Shown in pieces: positions 1 to 12,827 of a stretch of DNA of 35,954 nucleotides; within the stretch, counting starts at the first letter, position 1; each line of letters starts with the position of its first letter. The stretch is from Parachlamydiales bacterium (GTDB lineage Bacteria > Chlamydiota > Chlamydiia > Chlamydiales > SM23-39): positions 1-35,954 of the forward strand of contig JAFGQY010000016.1 of assembly GCA_016935395.1 (NCBI GenBank). Direction: 5' to 3'. The position numbers and the translations under genes are program-made. The notes below the pieces were generated by a model. That model ran no database searches, was not told the DNA's origin, and saw only the letters and a list, made by a program, of their open reading frames with translations.

Positions 1-26
1 AAATATTTATTTTTTAAAGCAAGTTA

Positions 27-55
27 TTGACATTAAAGGTGGATTGATTGATTAT
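27..55 (+). promoter_or_regulatory. putative sigma70-type promoter upstream of infA (TTGACA-17 bp-GATTAT)
   Basis: Perfect -35 hexamer TTGACA at 27-32, 17-bp spacer, weak -10 GATTAT at 50-55, upstream of infA. Confidence 0.45.
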
Positions 56-88
56 TATAGCATTTTATAACTCAATTTAAAAAATAAT

Positions 89-307
89 ATGGCAAAAGAA
101 GAAACGATTAAATTAGATGGAACAGTGGAAGAGCTTCTGCCTAATATGAGCTTTAGAATAACTTTAGAAAACGGGCTTACCGTTTTTGCTCATCTTTGCG
201 GAAAGATGAGAATGAGAAATATTAGAGTATATGTTGGTGATAAGGTTACTATTGAAATGTCACCTTATGATTTGACAAAAGCGAGAATTATTTATCGCCA
301 TAAATAA
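89..307 (+). CDS. infA: translation initiation factor IF-1
   Basis: 72 aa, [72 protein letters not shown]; classic IF-1 sequence. Confidence 0.98.
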   Translation: MAKEETIKLDGTVEELLPNMSFRITLENGLTVFAHLCGKMRMRNIRVYVGDKVTIEMSPYDLTKARIIYRHK

Positions 308-389
308 GTTATTATTGATTTTATTTATTTAAAAGACTAAGCTTAGATGCTTTCAAAAATTAAAATGGTTTTTTTTATTCAAAAAAAAG

Positions 390-461
390 GCCCAGATAGC
401 TCAGGGGTAGAGCACTTGCATGGTAAGCAAGCGGCCGTAGGTTCAATTCCTATTCTGGGCA
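390..461 (+). tRNA. tRNA-Thr (anticodon GGU)
   Basis: Cloverleaf: acceptor GCCCAGA/TCTGGGC, anticodon arm CTTGC-ATGGTAA-GCAAG (anticodon GGT), T-loop GTTCAATTC. Confidence 0.95.
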
Positions 462-515
462 AGAAAGAAAAAAAAAATATCAAAAATTATTGCAGCCTAA
501 CGGAGGACAATAACG

Positions 516-1700
516 ATGGCTAAAGAATCATTTAAAAGAACAAAACCACACATTAACATCGGAACTATAGGGCACGTTGACCATGGCAAGACCACACTTA
601 CGGCCGCTATAACAAAAGTGTTAGCTGAATCAGGTGGTGCAAATTATAGAGATTACGCTTCTATTGATAATACACCAGAAGAAAAAGCACGTGGAATTAC
701 AATTAATTCATCTCACGTTGAGTATGAAACACCAAATCGTCACTATGCGCACGTTGACTGTCCAGGTCACGCCGATTATGTTAAAAACATGATTACCGGT
801 GCGGCTCAAATGGACGGAGCTATTTTAGTAGTAGCTGCAACTGATGGACCTATGCCTCAAACAAAAGAACATATTCTTTTAGCGAGACAGGTTGGAGTTC
901 CTTCAATTGTTGTATTCTTAAATAAAATGGATCAAATAGGAAAAGGCGACGAAGAGTTAGTTGAGCTAGTTGAAATGGAGCTTCAAGAACTACTAAATGA
1001 AAAAGGTTACAAGGATGTACCTATTGTTAGAGGTTCAGCTTTAAAAGCTTTAGAAGGCGATGCTGAAAACGTTGCAAGCATTAAAGAACTAATTAAAGTT
1101 ATGGATGAAAAAATTCCTGAACCACAAAGGGAAATTGACAAGCCATTTTTGATGCCTATTGAGGACGTTTTTTCAATTTCAGGACGTGGAACTGTAGTTA
1201 CAGGTCGTGTTGAAAGAGGAATTATCAAATTAAACGACAAACTTCAAATAGTAGGACTTAGAGAAACAAGAGAGGCAGTAGCAACTGGTCTTGAAATGTT
1301 TAATAAATTGCTAGACGAAGCTAGAGCTGGTGAAAACGTTGGTGTTCTTCTTCGTGGAATTGAGAAAAAAGATGTAGAAAGAGGAATGGTATTAGTAGCT
1401 CCAGGAACATGCACTCCGCATAAAAAGTTTAAAGGAGCAATCTACGTTCTTACAAAAGAAGAAGGTGGAAGACATAAACCGTTCTTTACCGGATATAGAC
1501 CACAATTCTTCTTTAGAACAACTGATGTAACCGGAACAGTAACTCTTCCAGAAGGAACAGAGATGGTTATGCCTGGTGATAACGTTGAAATCACAGGAGA
1601 ACTAATGGTTCCAGTAGCGATGGAAGAAGGTATACGTTTTGCGATACGTGAAGGTGGTAGAACAATTGGAGCTGGTACAGTATCAAAAATAATTGAATAA
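516..1700 (+). CDS. tuf: elongation factor Tu
   Basis: 394 aa; [41 protein letters not shown]-term [16 protein letters not shown]. Confidence 0.99.
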   Translation: MAKESFKRTKPHINIGTIGHVDHGKTTLTAAITKVLAESGGANYRDYASIDNTPEEKARGITINSSHVEYETPNRHYAHVDCPGHADYVKNMITGAAQMDGAILVVAATDGPMPQTKEHILLARQVGVPSIVVFLNKMDQIGKGDEELVELVEMELQELLNEKGYKDVPIVRGSALKALEGDAENVASIKELIKVMDEKIPEPQREIDKPFLMPIEDVFSISGRGTVVTGRVERGIIKLNDKLQIVGLRETREAVATGLEMFNKLLDEARAGENVGVLLRGIEKKDVERGMVLVAPGTCTPHKKFKGAIYVLTKEEGGRHKPFFTGYRPQFFFRTTDVTGTVTLPEGTEMVMPGDNVEITGELMVPVAMEEGIRFAIREGGRTIGAGTVSKIIE

Positions 1701-1720
1701 GCGGCGAAAAAACTCGCGCG

Positions 1721-1793
1721 GGGTGTGTAGCTCAGCTGGTAGAGCAGCGGTCTCCAAAGCCGCAGGTCGGGGGTTCGATCCCCTCCGCACTCG
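1721..1793 (+). tRNA. tRNA-Trp (anticodon CCA)
   Basis: Acceptor GGGTGTG pairs with CGCACTC, anticodon arm GCGGT-CTCCAAA-GCCGC (anticodon CCA), T-loop GGTTCGATCC; immediately before secE. Confidence 0.95.
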
Positions 1794-1814
1794 TAAAATA
1801 AAGGAAAGATAAAA

Positions 1815-2054
1815 ATGGCATCACAATCTAAGTTAGTAGATTACAGTGAAAAGAAAAAGAAGCTAAACTATTTTAGACAAGTTCAAGCTGAATTAAAAAA
1901 GGTTAGCTGGACTAGTAAATCGGAGCTTGTTGTCTATACCAAGATTGTACTTTTATCGACGTTAATTTTTGCTTTATCAATATATATAGCTGATTTAGGG
2001 GTTAGATCAGTTTTAAATTTTATTAATATTATTGCACGTTTCATCATTGGTTAA
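1815..2054 (+). CDS. secE: preprotein translocase subunit SecE
   Basis: 79 aa with the SecE motif YFRQVQAELKKVSWTSKSELVVYTKIVLL and one C-terminal TM; located between tuf and nusG. Confidence 0.95.
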   Translation: MASQSKLVDYSEKKKKLNYFRQVQAELKKVSWTSKSELVVYTKIVLLSTLIFALSIYIADLGVRSVLNFINIIARFIIG

Positions 2055-2057
2055 TTT

Positions 2058-2603
2058 ATGAATAAATGGTATGTTTTACAAGTTTTATCGGGTCATGAAA
2101 ACAAGGTAAAAAAAACATTAGAAGAAAATTTGAAAAATAGTGGAATGGATCAATATATTGAAGAGATTTTAGTTCCAACTGAAAATGTACAAGAAGTGAA
2201 AAAGGGACAACAAAAAGTAACGGAAAAAAAACTTTGGCCTGGATATATACTTATTAAAATGAATTTAACAGATGATGCATGGTCATTTGTAAAAAATATT
2301 AATAGCGTTATTGATTTTTTAGGTGGTGATAAACCAACTCCTTTAACTGAAGCGGAAGTAAAAGAGATTCTTCAAGAATTGGAAGAAAAGAAAAAAGGAG
2401 TTGTTCAAAAACATAAATTTGAAGTTGGTGATACTGTTAAAATAACTGAAGGTGTATTCGTTAACTTTATTGGTTCAGTTACAGAAATAAATATAGATAA
2501 AGGTAAAATTAGTGTTTTAGTATCAATTTTTGGAAGAGACACAAGAGTTGATGATCTAGAGTTTTGGCAAGTCGAACATGTAACTCAAGAAGGGGAAAAA
2601 TAA
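2058..2603 (+). CDS. nusG: transcription termination/antitermination protein NusG
   Basis: WYVLQVLSGHENKVKKTLEEN, LWPGYILIKM, KOW motif FEVGDTVKITEGVFVNFIGSV. Confidence 0.97.
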   Translation: MNKWYVLQVLSGHENKVKKTLEENLKNSGMDQYIEEILVPTENVQEVKKGQQKVTEKKLWPGYILIKMNLTDDAWSFVKNINSVIDFLGGDKPTPLTEAEVKEILQELEEKKKGVVQKHKFEVGDTVKITEGVFVNFIGSVTEINIDKGKISVLVSIFGRDTRVDDLEFWQVEHVTQEGEK

Positions 2604-2606
2604 AAA

Positions 2607-3032
2607 ATGGCAAAGAAAAAAGTTACAAAAATAATAAAATTACAAATTCCAGCAGGAAAAGCAAATCCTGCGCCTCCGATTGGTCCAGCGCTTGGTTCTG
2701 CCGGAGTAAATATTATGCAATTTTGTCAACAGTTTAATGCGAAGACGCAAAAACAAGCTGGAGATGTACTTCCAGTAATTATTGAAGTTTATCAGGATAG
2801 ATCATTTTCATTTATTACACTTCAGCCTCCAGTATCAAGATTAATTCTGCAGGAGATGAAATTAGAATCCGGCTCAAAAATGCCCAATAGAGACAAAGTT
2901 GGGTTTTTAACAGAAGAGCAAGTTAAAAGAATTGCTGAAAGAAAAATGCCAGACATGAGAGCTGCTTCAATTGAAGCTGCAATGCAAATGGTAATAGGAA
3001 CAGCAAATTCTATGGGAGTAGAAATAAAATGA
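2607..3032 (+). CDS. rplK: 50S ribosomal protein L11
   Basis: [34 protein letters not shown]. Confidence 0.98.
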   Translation: MAKKKVTKIIKLQIPAGKANPAPPIGPALGSAGVNIMQFCQQFNAKTQKQAGDVLPVIIEVYQDRSFSFITLQPPVSRLILQEMKLESGSKMPNRDKVGFLTEEQVKRIAERKMPDMRAASIEAAMQMVIGTANSMGVEIK

Positions 3033-3721
3033 GACAAACAAAAAGAATAAAAAAAATTAAAAGTATTTTTATTGAAACTAACAAGACTTATTCTATTGAT
3101 GAAGCTTTGGAAATGCTCAATAAATGCCCAAAACTTAAATTTGATGAATCTGTTGATATTTCTGTAAAACTTGGTGTTGATCCTAAAAAAGCTGATCAAC
3201 AAGTTAGAGGAACTGTTTCTCTTCCCAATGGAACAGGTAAGACTATTAGAGTTTTAGTATTTGCTAATGAAGACAAAGCTAAAGAAGCATTAAAAGCTGG
3301 AGCAGATTTTGCAGGATCAGATGAATATTTTGAAAAAGTTAAAAATGGTTGGTTGGATTTTGATGCAGTTATAGCAACTCCAGATATGATGAGAGAAGTT
3401 GGAAAATTAGGAAAAGTATTAGGACCTAGAGGTCTTATGCCAACTCCTAAATCTGGTACAGTTACAAATGATATTTCAAAAGCGATTAATGAAATCAAAG
3501 CTGGAAAGGTTGAATATAAAGTTGATAAAAATGGTGTTATTAATAACATGGTTGGAAAACTTTCATTCGATGTTATAAAGCTTAAAGAAAATATCAAAAC
3601 AATTATTGATGCAATACTAAAAGCTAAACCATCATCTGCAAAAGGTACATATGTGAAGAATTTTGTGATTTCTTCAACAATGGGACCTGGTATTAAAATT
3701 GATTTACAAACAATAGCCTAG
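3029..3721 (+). CDS. rplA: 50S ribosomal protein L1
   Basis: [35 protein letters not shown]; 4-nt overlap with rplK. Confidence 0.98.
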   Translation: MRQTKRIKKIKSIFIETNKTYSIDEALEMLNKCPKLKFDESVDISVKLGVDPKKADQQVRGTVSLPNGTGKTIRVLVFANEDKAKEALKAGADFAGSDEYFEKVKNGWLDFDAVIATPDMMREVGKLGKVLGPRGLMPTPKSGTVTNDISKAINEIKAGKVEYKVDKNGVINNMVGKLSFDVIKLKENIKTIIDAILKAKPSSAKGTYVKNFVISSTMGPGIKIDLQTIA

Positions 3722-3733
3722 AGGTAAGAAAAT

Positions 3734-4255
3734 ATGAGACGTGAAAAGACATATCTTTTAGATGAAATAAAAGGAAAAATTGAAAGCTCAAAGGCTCTTA
3801 TTGTTGCAAAATACGGAAATGTAACACCTCATGAAGCTTGGGATTTTAGAAGTAATCTAAGAGAAAATAATGCGGATCTTGAGGTTGTTAAGAAAAGAAT
3901 TTTTTTAAAGGCATTAGAAAGCCTTGGATATAAATATTCATTAGACGAATTAGAAGGTCATATAGCAGTGATTTTTGTAAAAGATGAATCGGTTAATGCT
4001 ATTAAGACAATCTTTAACTTTCAAAAAAACACTGAGAAACTTGAAGTTCTCAAGGGGGAAATTGAAGGAAAGTCTTATGGAAAAGATGAAATGATAATGC
4101 TTTCTAAACTTCCATCATTAAACGAGCTAAGAGCAGAATTCTTAGGATTATTAGAAGCTCCGATGGCTCAAGTACTGAGTGTTATGGAAAGCCTTTTAAC
4201 AAGTGTTATTTATGTAATTGATGAAAAGAAAAAAATTGAAAATAAAGGGGAATAA
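3734..4255 (+). CDS. rplJ: 50S ribosomal protein L10
   Basis: L10-like N-terminus, position between rplA and rplL. Confidence 0.93.
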   Translation: MRREKTYLLDEIKGKIESSKALIVAKYGNVTPHEAWDFRSNLRENNADLEVVKKRIFLKALESLGYKYSLDELEGHIAVIFVKDESVNAIKTIFNFQKNTEKLEVLKGEIEGKSYGKDEMIMLSKLPSLNELRAEFLGLLEAPMAQVLSVMESLLTSVIYVIDEKKKIENKGE

Positions 4256-4257
4256 TC

Positions 4258-4653
4258 GTGGCCACAACAAATATTGAAGAGTTAGTTGAAACTCTAAGTA
4301 AACTTCCAGCAATTGAACTTGCTAAACTAAAAGAAGCCTTAGAAAGTAAATGGGGCGTTAAAGCAGCAGCTGCAGCACCACAACTAGTGGCAGCAGCTCC
4401 AGCGGCAGATGCAGGCGAAGCTCAAGAAGAATCAACAGAATTTAAAGTTACATTATTAGAAGCTCCAGCTGATAAAAAAATATCAGTTATTAAAGTAGTA
4501 AGAGAAGTCACAGGTCTAGGTCTTAAAGAAGCAAAAGAACTAGTTGAAGGAGCTCCAAAAGTATTAAAAGAAACTGCTCCAAAAGCTGAAGCTGAAGAGA
4601 TTGTTAAAAAGATCGCTGCTGCTGGTGGAAAAGCATCATCTAAAGGTCTTTAA
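4258..4653 (+). CDS. rplL: 50S ribosomal protein L7/L12
   Basis: GTG start; Ala-rich hinge and [33 protein letters not shown]. Confidence 0.98.
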   Translation: MATTNIEELVETLSKLPAIELAKLKEALESKWGVKAAAAAPQLVAAAPAADAGEAQEESTEFKVTLLEAPADKKISVIKVVREVTGLGLKEAKELVEGAPKVLKETAPKAEAEEIVKKIAAAGGKASSKGL

Positions 4654-4665
4654 TTATTAGTTTTT

Positions 4666-4696
4666 TGAGCAAAAGTATTTATTGTACTTTTGCTCA
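4666..4696 (+). terminator. hairpin between rplL and rpoB (terminator/attenuator candidate)
   Basis: Perfect 12-bp stem TGAGCAAAAGTA / TACTTTTGCTCA, 7-nt loop TTTATTG, interrupted T-rich tail TTAGATATTTTTT. Confidence 0.7.
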
Positions 4697-4769
4697 TTAG
4701 ATATTTTTTGTGATGTAAATATAGCAACTTATTTTAAGTTGTTCAATTTTATCTAAGGAGTTAAGTGAA

Positions 4770-7700
4770 ATGCTAAAAAAAGCGCCTGAGCGGGTAAGCT
4801 TTAAAAAAAAGGAAGAAATTATAGATCTTCCTAATTTGATTGAAATTCAAATTAAATCATACAATCAATTTTTACAAAAAGACAAACTGCCGCATGAAAG
4901 AGAAAACGTTGGAATTGAAGAAGTATTTAGAGAAGTTTTTCCAGTCAAATCTTACGATGAAAAAACTATTTTAGAATATATTTCATATGATCTTGGTGTT
5001 CCAAAATATACTCCAGAAGAATGTATCAGAAGGGGCATTACATACAATGCTACTTTGAAAGTATTATTTAGACTTACTGATGAGACCGGAATAAAAGAAG
5101 AAGAAGTTTATATGGGAACTATTCCTCTTATGACTGTCCAAGGTACATTTGTAGTAAATGGAGCAGAAAGGGTAGTAGTTTCACAGCTTCACAGATCACC
5201 TGGAATTGCATTTGAAAAAGATAGACATCCAAAAGGAACCACACTTTATTCATTTAGAGTAATTCCGTATAGGGGAAGTTGGCTTGAAGCTTCATTTGAC
5301 AACAATGATTTAATTTATATTTACATAGATAGAAAAAAAAGAAGAAGAAAAGTTTTAGCAACGTCATTTATTAGAACACTTGGGTATTCATCTGATGCAG
5401 ATATTATTGAAGAATTTTTTGAAACTAGAAGAATAAAAATCAAATCAGAAAGTGATTTTGTTAAGCTAGCTGGAAGTGTTTTAGCTGAAGATGTTGTTGA
5501 TGAAGAGACAGGACTTGTGTTTGGAAAAGCTGCTGAAAAACTTACAACCGCAATGCTAAAAAGAATGCTTGATGAAAAAATCACATCAATAAGAATAGCT
5601 GAAGATGCTGATGAAACTCATCCGATTATTAAAATGCTAGCAAAGGATCCTACAGACTCTTATGAAGCAGCTTTGAAGGATTTTTACAGAAAGATTAGAC
5701 CTGGTGAGCCAGCTACATTATCAAATGCTAGATCTGCGATAATGAGACTCTTTTTTGATCCTAGAAGATATAATCTTGGAAGAGTTGGAAGATATAAGCT
5801 TAATTTAAAATTGGGTCTGCCTATTGATGATGAGATTTTAGAAACAGTTACACTTAGAAAAGAAGATGTAATAGAAGCTTTAAGATATTTAATTAGATTG
5901 AAAAAAGGTGATGAAAACGTAAGCATTGATGATATTGATCACTTAGGAAATAGAAGAGTTAGATCAGTTGGAGAGCTAGTTCAAAATCAATGTAGAATTG
6001 GTCTTGCAAGAATGGAAAAAATTGTAAAAGAGAGAATGAATTTATTTGATTTTTCTGCTGATACAATGACTCCAGGTAAAATAGTTTCTGCAAAGGGTTT
6101 AGCAGGTGTTTTAAAAGACTTTTTTGGTAGATCTCAATTATCTCAGTTTATGGATCAAACAAATCCGGTATCTGAGTTAACACACAAAAGAAGACTTTCT
6201 TGCTTGGGACCTGGGGGATTGAATAGAGAAAGAGCCGGTTTCGAAGTTCGTGACGTTCATCCATCACACTATGGAAGAATATGTCCTATTGAAACACCAG
6301 AGGGTCCAAATATTGGACTTATTACTTCTCTTTCTTCTTATGGAAAGATTAATGAGTTTGGGTTTATTGAAACGCCGTATCGCATAATTAGAGATAATGT
6401 TGTTACTGAAGAAATCGAATACATGACTGCTGATTTAGAAGAGAAGTGTGTAATTGCTCAGGCTTCAGCTCCTTTGGATGAATTTAATATGTTTAAAGAG
6501 CCAATATGTTGGGTTAGACATAAGGGTGAATCTTTAGAAGTAGATTCTAAAACAGCGACACATATGGACGTATCTCCAAAGCAGTTGGTTTCTATTGTAG
6601 CGGGTATTATTCCATTTTTAGAGCATGATGATGCTAACCGTGCACTTATGGGATCTAACATGCAAAGGCAAGCTGTTCCTTTGATGATAACAAGTGCTCC
6701 AGTTGTAGGAACGGGACTTGAAGCTAGATCTGCAAGAGATTCAGGTGCTGTAATTGTTGCAGAAGAAGATGGAATTGTAGATTACGTAGATGGATTTAAA
6801 ATTGTGATTTCTCCTAAGGATAATCCAACAAACAAAAGAACATACGAGTTAAGGAAGTTTTTGCGTTCAAATTCAGGTTCTTGTATGAACCAAACTCCTA
6901 TATGCGATGTTGGAGATAAAATAAAAGCAGGTGATGTAATCGCTGATGGACCTGCTACAGATAAAGGTGAGCTTGCTCTAGGTAAAAACGTACTGGTTGC
7001 ATTTATGCCATGGTGCGGATACAACTACGAGGATGCTATAATTATCTCGGAAAAATTAATTAAAGAAGATACTTACACATCAATACATCTTGAAGAGTTT
7101 GAGCTTACTGCAAGAGATACAAAACTTGGAAAAGAAGAGATAACAAAAGATATTCCAAATGTTTCTGAAGAAGCATTAGCAAATCTTGGTGAAGATGGAA
7201 TTATAAGAATTGGTGCTGAAGTTAAAACAGGCGATATTCTTGTAGGTAAAATTACTCCTAAAACTGAAACAGAACTTTCACCCGAAGAAAGATTGCTTAG
7301 AGCAATTTTCGGGGAAAAAGCTGCTGATGTAAAAGACGCATCTTTAACCTGCCCTCCAGGCACTGAAGGTGTTGTTATGGATGTTAAAGTATTTTCCAGA
7401 AGAGACAAGCTTTCTAAAACCGATGATGAGTTAGTTGAAGAAGCAACCAGATTAAAAGATGTTCACCATGAATATAAGCAAAAAGAAATGGAAATCCAAA
7501 TGGAACTCCATGAAAAACTGGGTGCATTATTCTTAAATGAAGAATGTCCAGCTCCTATAATGCATAGAAAAACAGGTGAGATTATAATCAATAAAGATCA
7601 AGTAGTTACTCAAGATCTGCTTGAAACTCTTGAAATGGAAAAAATTGAAGATCTAATAATGGAAGATAATGAGGTCTTTAATGAATTCAAAAAAATTATT

Positions 7701-8534
7701 CGTGAATATGATAATGCTATTCAAGTTTTACAAAGTAAGCATAAATTAGAAGTGGAATTTTTGAAAAAAGGCGATATTGATTTAGATCCTGGTGTTATTA
7801 GACAGGTAAAAGTGTATGTTGCTACTAAAAGAAAGCTTCAAGTTGGTGATAAAATGGCTGGAAGGCATGGTAACAAAGGTGTTGTTGCTAAGCTGGTTCT
7901 TGAAGCCGATATGCCATATCTCTCTAATGGAAAAACTGTAGAGATTATCTTAAATCCACTTGGTGTTCCATCAAGGATGAATATGGGGCAACTTTTAGAA
8001 ACACACTTAGGTTATGCTGCTAAAAAAGCTGGAATATATATAAAAACGCCAGTATTTGAAGGATTTCCAGAAGCGAAAATTTGGGAAATGATGAAAGAGC
8101 AAGGGTTACCTGAAAATGGTAAGTTTGTTCTTTATGATGGTCGAACAGGAGAGAGGTTTGACAATCACGTTGTAGTCGGATACATCTACATGTTGAAACT
8201 TTCTCACTTAGTAGCGGATAAAATTCATGCTAGAGCAATTGGTCCATATTCTCTTGTCACACAACAGCCACTTGGTGGTAAAGCTCAAATGGGTGGACAA
8301 AGATTTGGAGAGATGGAGGTGTGGGCTCTTGAAGCCTATGGTGCAGCGCATCTACTTCAAGAAATGCTTACAGTTAAATCAGATGACGTAGACGGAAGAA
8401 CTCGTATTTATGAATCGATTGTAAAAGGTGATAATTCTTTAGTAGCAGGAACACCTGCGTCATTTAACGTATTAATGAAAGAAATGCAAGGACTGTGCCT
8501 AGATGTTAGAGCAGAGTCAATAGCAGAAGAATAA
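4770..8534 (+). CDS. rpoB: DNA-directed RNA polymerase subunit beta
   Basis: 1254 aa; [64 protein letters not shown]. Confidence 0.99.
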   Translation: MLKKAPERVSFKKKEEIIDLPNLIEIQIKSYNQFLQKDKLPHERENVGIEEVFREVFPVKSYDEKTILEYISYDLGVPKYTPEECIRRGITYNATLKVLFRLTDETGIKEEEVYMGTIPLMTVQGTFVVNGAERVVVSQLHRSPGIAFEKDRHPKGTTLYSFRVIPYRGSWLEASFDNNDLIYIYIDRKKRRRKVLATSFIRTLGYSSDADIIEEFFETRRIKIKSESDFVKLAGSVLAEDVVDEETGLVFGKAAEKLTTAMLKRMLDEKITSIRIAEDADETHPIIKMLAKDPTDSYEAALKDFYRKIRPGEPATLSNARSAIMRLFFDPRRYNLGRVGRYKLNLKLGLPIDDEILETVTLRKEDVIEALRYLIRLKKGDENVSIDDIDHLGNRRVRSVGELVQNQCRIGLARMEKIVKERMNLFDFSADTMTPGKIVSAKGLAGVLKDFFGRSQLSQFMDQTNPVSELTHKRRLSCLGPGGLNRERAGFEVRDVHPSHYGRICPIETPEGPNIGLITSLSSYGKINEFGFIETPYRIIRDNVVTEEIEYMTADLEEKCVIAQASAPLDEFNMFKEPICWVRHKGESLEVDSKTATHMDVSPKQLVSIVAGIIPFLEHDDANRALMGSNMQRQAVPLMITSAPVVGTGLEARSARDSGAVIVAEEDGIVDYVDGFKIVISPKDNPTNKRTYELRKFLRSNSGSCMNQTPICDVGDKIKAGDVIADGPATDKGELALGKNVLVAFMPWCGYNYEDAIIISEKLIKEDTYTSIHLEEFELTARDTKLGKEEITKDIPNVSEEALANLGEDGIIRIGAEVKTGDILVGKITPKTETELSPEERLLRAIFGEKAADVKDASLTCPPGTEGVVMDVKVFSRRDKLSKTDDELVEEATRLKDVHHEYKQKEMEIQMELHEKLGALFLNEECPAPIMHRKTGEIIINKDQVVTQDLLETLEMEKIEDLIMEDNEVFNEFKKIIREYDNAIQVLQSKHKLEVEFLKKGDIDLDPGVIRQVKVYVATKRKLQVGDKMAGRHGNKGVVAKLVLEADMPYLSNGKTVEIILNPLGVPSRMNMGQLLETHLGYAAKKAGIYIKTPVFEGFPEAKIWEMMKEQGLPENGKFVLYDGRTGERFDNHVVVGYIYMLKLSHLVADKIHARAIGPYSLVTQQPLGGKAQMGGQRFGEMEVWALEAYGAAHLLQEMLTVKSDDVDGRTRIYESIVKGDNSLVAGTPASFNVLMKEMQGLCLDVRAESIAEE

Positions 8535-8562
8535 AAAAAAAGTTATATATTTGGAGATGACC

Positions 8563-11500
8563 ATGTTTGAAAGCGAGGATTTCGGTGATTCTCAATTTGA
8601 TAAGTTATCAATTAAGATAGCTTCAGAAGATGTAATCAAAAATGTTTGGTCTAGGGGTGAAATAAAAAAACCTGAAACTATTAACTACAGAACATTTAAA
8701 CCTGAAAAGGGTGGTCTTTTTTGTGAAAAGATTTTTGGTCCAACAAAAGATTGGGAATGTGCTTGTGGTAAATATAAAAAGATAAAGCATAAAGGAATTG
8801 TTTGTGATAGATGTGGAGTCGAAGTTACAATATCAAAAGTTAGACGAGAAAGAATGGCTCACATTGACTTGGCTGTGCCGGTTGTTCATATCTGGTTTTT
8901 CAAAACAATGCCATCTAAAATTGGAAATATTTTAGGATTATCAATTTCTGAATTAGAAAGAGTAATCTATTATGAAGAGTATATTGTTACTGATCCAAAA
9001 GAAACAGATTTAGAAAAAAAACAGCTTTTAAATGACAACGAATTTAGGGAAGCTCAAGAAAAATGGGGACCTCATTCATTTGAAGCAAGAATGGGTGGAG
9101 AGGCCATTTTTGAACTTTTGAAGAGTGAAGATTTACCAGGACTTGTCATTGAACTTAAAGAAAAACTGAGAAAAACAAAATCTATTCAAGCTAGGGTAAA
9201 AATAGCTAAAAGATTAAAAATAATTGAAGGTTTAGCTTCTTCTCCAAATTCTGCTGAATGGATGGTTCTTTCTTGCGTTCCTGTTATACCACCAGATTTA
9301 AGACCTCTTGTACCGTTAGATGGCGGTAGATTTGCAACTTCCGATTTAAATGATTTATATAGACGTGTTATCAATAGAAACAACAGATTAAAATCGATTT
9401 TAAAGTTAAAAACACCTGATGTTATCATTAGAAATGAAAAAAGAATGCTTCAAGAAGCGGTTGATGCTCTTTTTGATAATGGTAGACATGGCCATCCTGT
9501 TATGGGAGCTGGCAACAGACCTTTAAAATCCTTATCTGAAATGCTTAAAGGAAAACAGGGAAGATTTAGACAAAACTTGCTTGGTAAAAGGGTAGATTAT
9601 TCTGGAAGATCTGTAATTGTTATTGGACCAGAGCTTAATTTTAATCAATGCGGACTTCCAAAACAGATGGCTTTAGAACTTTTTGAGCCATTTATTGTTA
9701 AAAAATTAAAAGAGCTGGATTATGTTTATACAATAAGGTCGGCAAAAAAATTAATTCAAAAACAAGCCCCGGAAGTTTGGGATGTTTTAGAGGAAATTAT
9801 TAAAGGACATCCGGTACTTTTAAACCGTGCGCCAACACTTCACAGATTGGGTATTCAAGCTTTTGAACCAGTATTAATAGAAGGTAAAGCTATTAGAATT
9901 CACCCTCTTGTAACTCCAGCTTTTAATGCTGACTTTGACGGTGACCAAATGGCCGTTCACATACCACTATCAATCGAAGCTCAATTAGAAGCAAAACTTT
10001 TAATGATGTCACCTGATAATATTTTCCTTCCTTCTTCTGGAAAACCGGTTGCACTTCCAACTCAGGATATGATTTTAGGTCTTTATTATTTGATGTTAGA
10101 TCCAATGTATGATCCTGAAAAACATTCTAAAAAAGTTAAAATATTTTCAAACACACGTGAAGTTTTAGCTGCCTTAGGATGTGGTCTAAGTTACAACAGG
10201 TTTTTAAATGATTTTAAAGATAAAAGAGAAGAAACCGATGACAACGGAAGAGGCCTTTTTATCCATGAAAGAATAAAAGTTCTTATAGATGGCGGAATAA
10301 TTGATACAACTCCAGGAAGAGTAGTGTTTAACACTATTGTCCCAGAGCAGTTGGGATTTCAAAACTATGCACTGAGAAAGAAAAGACTTTCTGAACTTGT
10401 TTTGGAGTGCTATAAAAAAATTGGTCTTGAAGCTACTGTTAAATTTTTAGATAACATGAAAAATCTAGGATTTGCTGAAGCTACAAAAGCATCACTTTCT
10501 ATGGGTGTAACTGATGTCAAAATTCCAGCTAATAAGAAAAAAATTATTGAAGAGTCTTATAAAAAAGTCCTAAAAGTTAAAAAGCAATTTGAAGATGGTA
10601 TTATTACTGAAGGTGAAAGACACTCTAAAATTATTTCTTTCTGGACAGAAGTATCAGATAGATTATCTGAAGAACTTTATAAGTTAATAGCTGAAATCGA
10701 AAATAGAGAGTTTAATCCACTTTATTTGATGATGGATTCCGGTGCTAGAGGTAATAGATCTCAGGTAAAACAGCTTGGAGCTATGAGGGGATTGATGGCA
10801 AAACCATCAGGCGAAATTATTGAGTCTCCAATTATTGCTAACTTTAGAGAAGGTCTGACAGTTCTTGAGTACTTTATTTCTACTCACGGAGCTAGAAAAG
10901 GTCTTGCTGATACAGCTTTAAAAACAGCCGATTCTGGATATTTAACCAGAAGACTTGTTGACGTATCTCAAGATGTTATAGTTACAAATCTTGATTGCTC
11001 AACAATAAATGGTATTGAAGTTTCAGCAATAAAACAGGGACAAGAAGAACTTTTAGCTTTAAAAGATAGAATATTTGGTAGAACGGTTTGTGATGATATT
11101 TATCAGCCCGGTGATAGCACAAAATTGCTTGCAAAAGCGGGTGATATTTTAACTGTACTACAAGCTGAAAGCATTGATGATGCAGGTATTGAAAAAGTAA
11201 AAATCAGATCACCTTTGACATGCGAATCTACAAAGGGTATCTGCGCAAAATGTTATGGTCTTAACTTAGCTACAGGAAATTTAGTAGGCCTTGGAGAAGC
11301 AATAGGTATCATCGCAGCTCAGTCAATCGGTGAGCCGGGAACACAGCTTACTATGAGAACCTTCCATATTGGTGGTATCGCATCAGCTTCTATTAGTCCT
11401 CAACTTATTGCCGGCAAAGATGGTATTTTAGTTTATAAAGAGCTGAGAGTTGTCGAAAATGAAGAAGGACATTTCTTAGCTTTAAATAAAAATGGAACAT

Positions 11501-12765
11501 TAAATATCGTAAGAGATGAAGGCAGAACACTAGAAGAATATAAAAAGCTTCTAAGTACAAAATCAATTGAGCCTCTACAAACAATAAATATTGAGCTTGG
11601 TACGAAAATTCTTTTCAAAGATGGATCAAAAGTAGCTATAGGTGAAAAAATTGCTGAACTCGAACAGCACAACTCACCTATTATTTGTGAAAGAAAAGGA
11701 TATACCAAATTTGAAGATCTAGTAGAAGGTATTTCAACTCAAAAAGAACTTAATAAGCAAACAGGTCAGCTTGAATATAGAGTAAAACAACACAGAGGAG
11801 AACTCCATCCTCAAATTGTGATATATCAAGATAAAGATTATAAAGAACTTATTGGTACTTATGCAATTCCTGCTGGAGCTCTAATTTCAGTAAAAGAATC
11901 TGAAATGGTAAAACCTGGTCAAATTTTAGCAAAATTACCTCGTGGTGCAATCAAAACAAAAGATATAACCGGAGGTCTACCCAGAGTTGCAGAATTGTTT
12001 GAAGCTAGAAGACCTAAAGAAGCTGCTGAAATTGCTAAAATTGATGGCACAGTAGACTTTAAAGCAGTTCAAAAAAATAAACGCATACTTGTTGTAAGAG
12101 ATGAAGAAACAGGTATGGAAGAAGAGCATTTAATCCCTCTAACAAAACATTTGATTGTTCAAAAGGGAGACAATGTTGTTAAAGGACAACAGTTGACTGA
12201 AGGACTTATTGTATCTCAAGAGATTTTAGAGATATGCGGAGTTAGAGAACTTCAAAAATATCTGGTTAACGAAGTTCAAGAGGTATATAGACTTCAAGGT
12301 GTTGATATCAACGATAAGCACATTGAAATTATCTCTAGACAAATGCTTCAAAAAGTTCGTGTTACCGATCCGGGAGATACAACTTTCTTATATGGTGAAG
12401 ATATAGATAAAAAAGCTTTCCATAAAATGAATAGAAAAACTATGGACGAAGGTGGAAAGCCAGCTTCTGCGATGCCGGTTCTACTTGGTATTACAAAAGC
12501 TTCTCTTGGTTCAGAATCATTTGTTTCTGCAGCTTCATTCCAAGAAACAACTAAAATCCTAACAGGTGCTGCTACTGAAGGTGCTGTTGATTATTTAACT
12601 GACTTTAAATCTAACCTAATTATGGGACATATGATTCCAGGTGGTACAGGATTTGAATATCATCAAAAAGTATCAAAATTTATTGATCTTCTTGAAAAAG
12701 AAGGTGAATTGTTCATATTTGATGATACTGTTGATCTTAAAAAGTTAGAAGAAATGACTGTATAA
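8563..12765 (+). CDS. rpoC: DNA-directed RNA polymerase subunit beta'
   Basis: [12 protein letters not shown] catalytic motif, [24 protein letters not shown] zinc region; ATG at 8563 preferred to the TTG at 8551 because GGAG lies upstream of it. Confidence 0.98.
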   Translation: MFESEDFGDSQFDKLSIKIASEDVIKNVWSRGEIKKPETINYRTFKPEKGGLFCEKIFGPTKDWECACGKYKKIKHKGIVCDRCGVEVTISKVRRERMAHIDLAVPVVHIWFFKTMPSKIGNILGLSISELERVIYYEEYIVTDPKETDLEKKQLLNDNEFREAQEKWGPHSFEARMGGEAIFELLKSEDLPGLVIELKEKLRKTKSIQARVKIAKRLKIIEGLASSPNSAEWMVLSCVPVIPPDLRPLVPLDGGRFATSDLNDLYRRVINRNNRLKSILKLKTPDVIIRNEKRMLQEAVDALFDNGRHGHPVMGAGNRPLKSLSEMLKGKQGRFRQNLLGKRVDYSGRSVIVIGPELNFNQCGLPKQMALELFEPFIVKKLKELDYVYTIRSAKKLIQKQAPEVWDVLEEIIKGHPVLLNRAPTLHRLGIQAFEPVLIEGKAIRIHPLVTPAFNADFDGDQMAVHIPLSIEAQLEAKLLMMSPDNIFLPSSGKPVALPTQDMILGLYYLMLDPMYDPEKHSKKVKIFSNTREVLAALGCGLSYNRFLNDFKDKREETDDNGRGLFIHERIKVLIDGGIIDTTPGRVVFNTIVPEQLGFQNYALRKKRLSELVLECYKKIGLEATVKFLDNMKNLGFAEATKASLSMGVTDVKIPANKKKIIEESYKKVLKVKKQFEDGIITEGERHSKIISFWTEVSDRLSEELYKLIAEIENREFNPLYLMMDSGARGNRSQVKQLGAMRGLMAKPSGEIIESPIIANFREGLTVLEYFISTHGARKGLADTALKTADSGYLTRRLVDVSQDVIVTNLDCSTINGIEVSAIKQGQEELLALKDRIFGRTVCDDIYQPGDSTKLLAKAGDILTVLQAESIDDAGIEKVKIRSPLTCESTKGICAKCYGLNLATGNLVGLGEAIGIIAAQSIGEPGTQLTMRTFHIGGIASASISPQLIAGKDGILVYKELRVVENEEGHFLALNKNGTLNIVRDEGRTLEEYKKLLSTKSIEPLQTINIELGTKILFKDGSKVAIGEKIAELEQHNSPIICERKGYTKFEDLVEGISTQKELNKQTGQLEYRVKQHRGELHPQIVIYQDKDYKELIGTYAIPAGALISVKESEMVKPGQILAKLPRGAIKTKDITGGLPRVAELFEARRPKEAAEIAKIDGTVDFKAVQKNKRILVVRDEETGMEEEHLIPLTKHLIVQKGDNVVKGQQLTEGLIVSQEILEICGVRELQKYLVNEVQEVYRLQGVDINDKHIEIISRQMLQKVRVTDPGDTTFLYGEDIDKKAFHKMNRKTMDEGGKPASAMPVLLGITKASLGSESFVSAASFQETTKILTGAATEGAVDYLTDFKSNLIMGHMIPGGTGFEYHQKVSKFIDLLEKEGELFIFDDTVDLKKLEEMTV

Positions 12766-12770
12766 AAAAT

Positions 12771-12808
12771 AAAGACCGAAAATTTATTTGAAGAAATTTT
12801 CGGTCTTT
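12771..12808. terminator. bidirectional rho-independent terminator between convergent rpoC and the carrier-like gene
   Basis: Perfect 15-bp stem AAAGACCGAAAATTT / AAATTTTCGGTCTTT, 8-nt loop, T-run downstream and A-run upstream. Confidence 0.9.
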
Positions 12809-12827
12809 TTATTCTTGTAAAAATAAT

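Noticed and set aside
1007-1240. 77-aa ORF antisense to tuf
   Set aside because: Lies fully inside the strongly supported tuf CDS; Ser/Ile-rich shadow translation
2822-3597. Two minus-strand ORFs (126 and 133 aa) across rplK/rplA
   Set aside because: Shadow ORFs fully overlapping conserved ribosomal protein genes; no domain-like texture
5321-7408. Several minus-strand ORFs inside rpoB (87, 80, 67, 80, 111 aa)
   Set aside because: Antisense shadows of rpoB with Ser/Leu-rich composition typical of reverse-frame translation
9186-11708. Minus-strand ORFs inside rpoC (80, 60, 91 aa)
   Set aside because: Antisense shadows of rpoC
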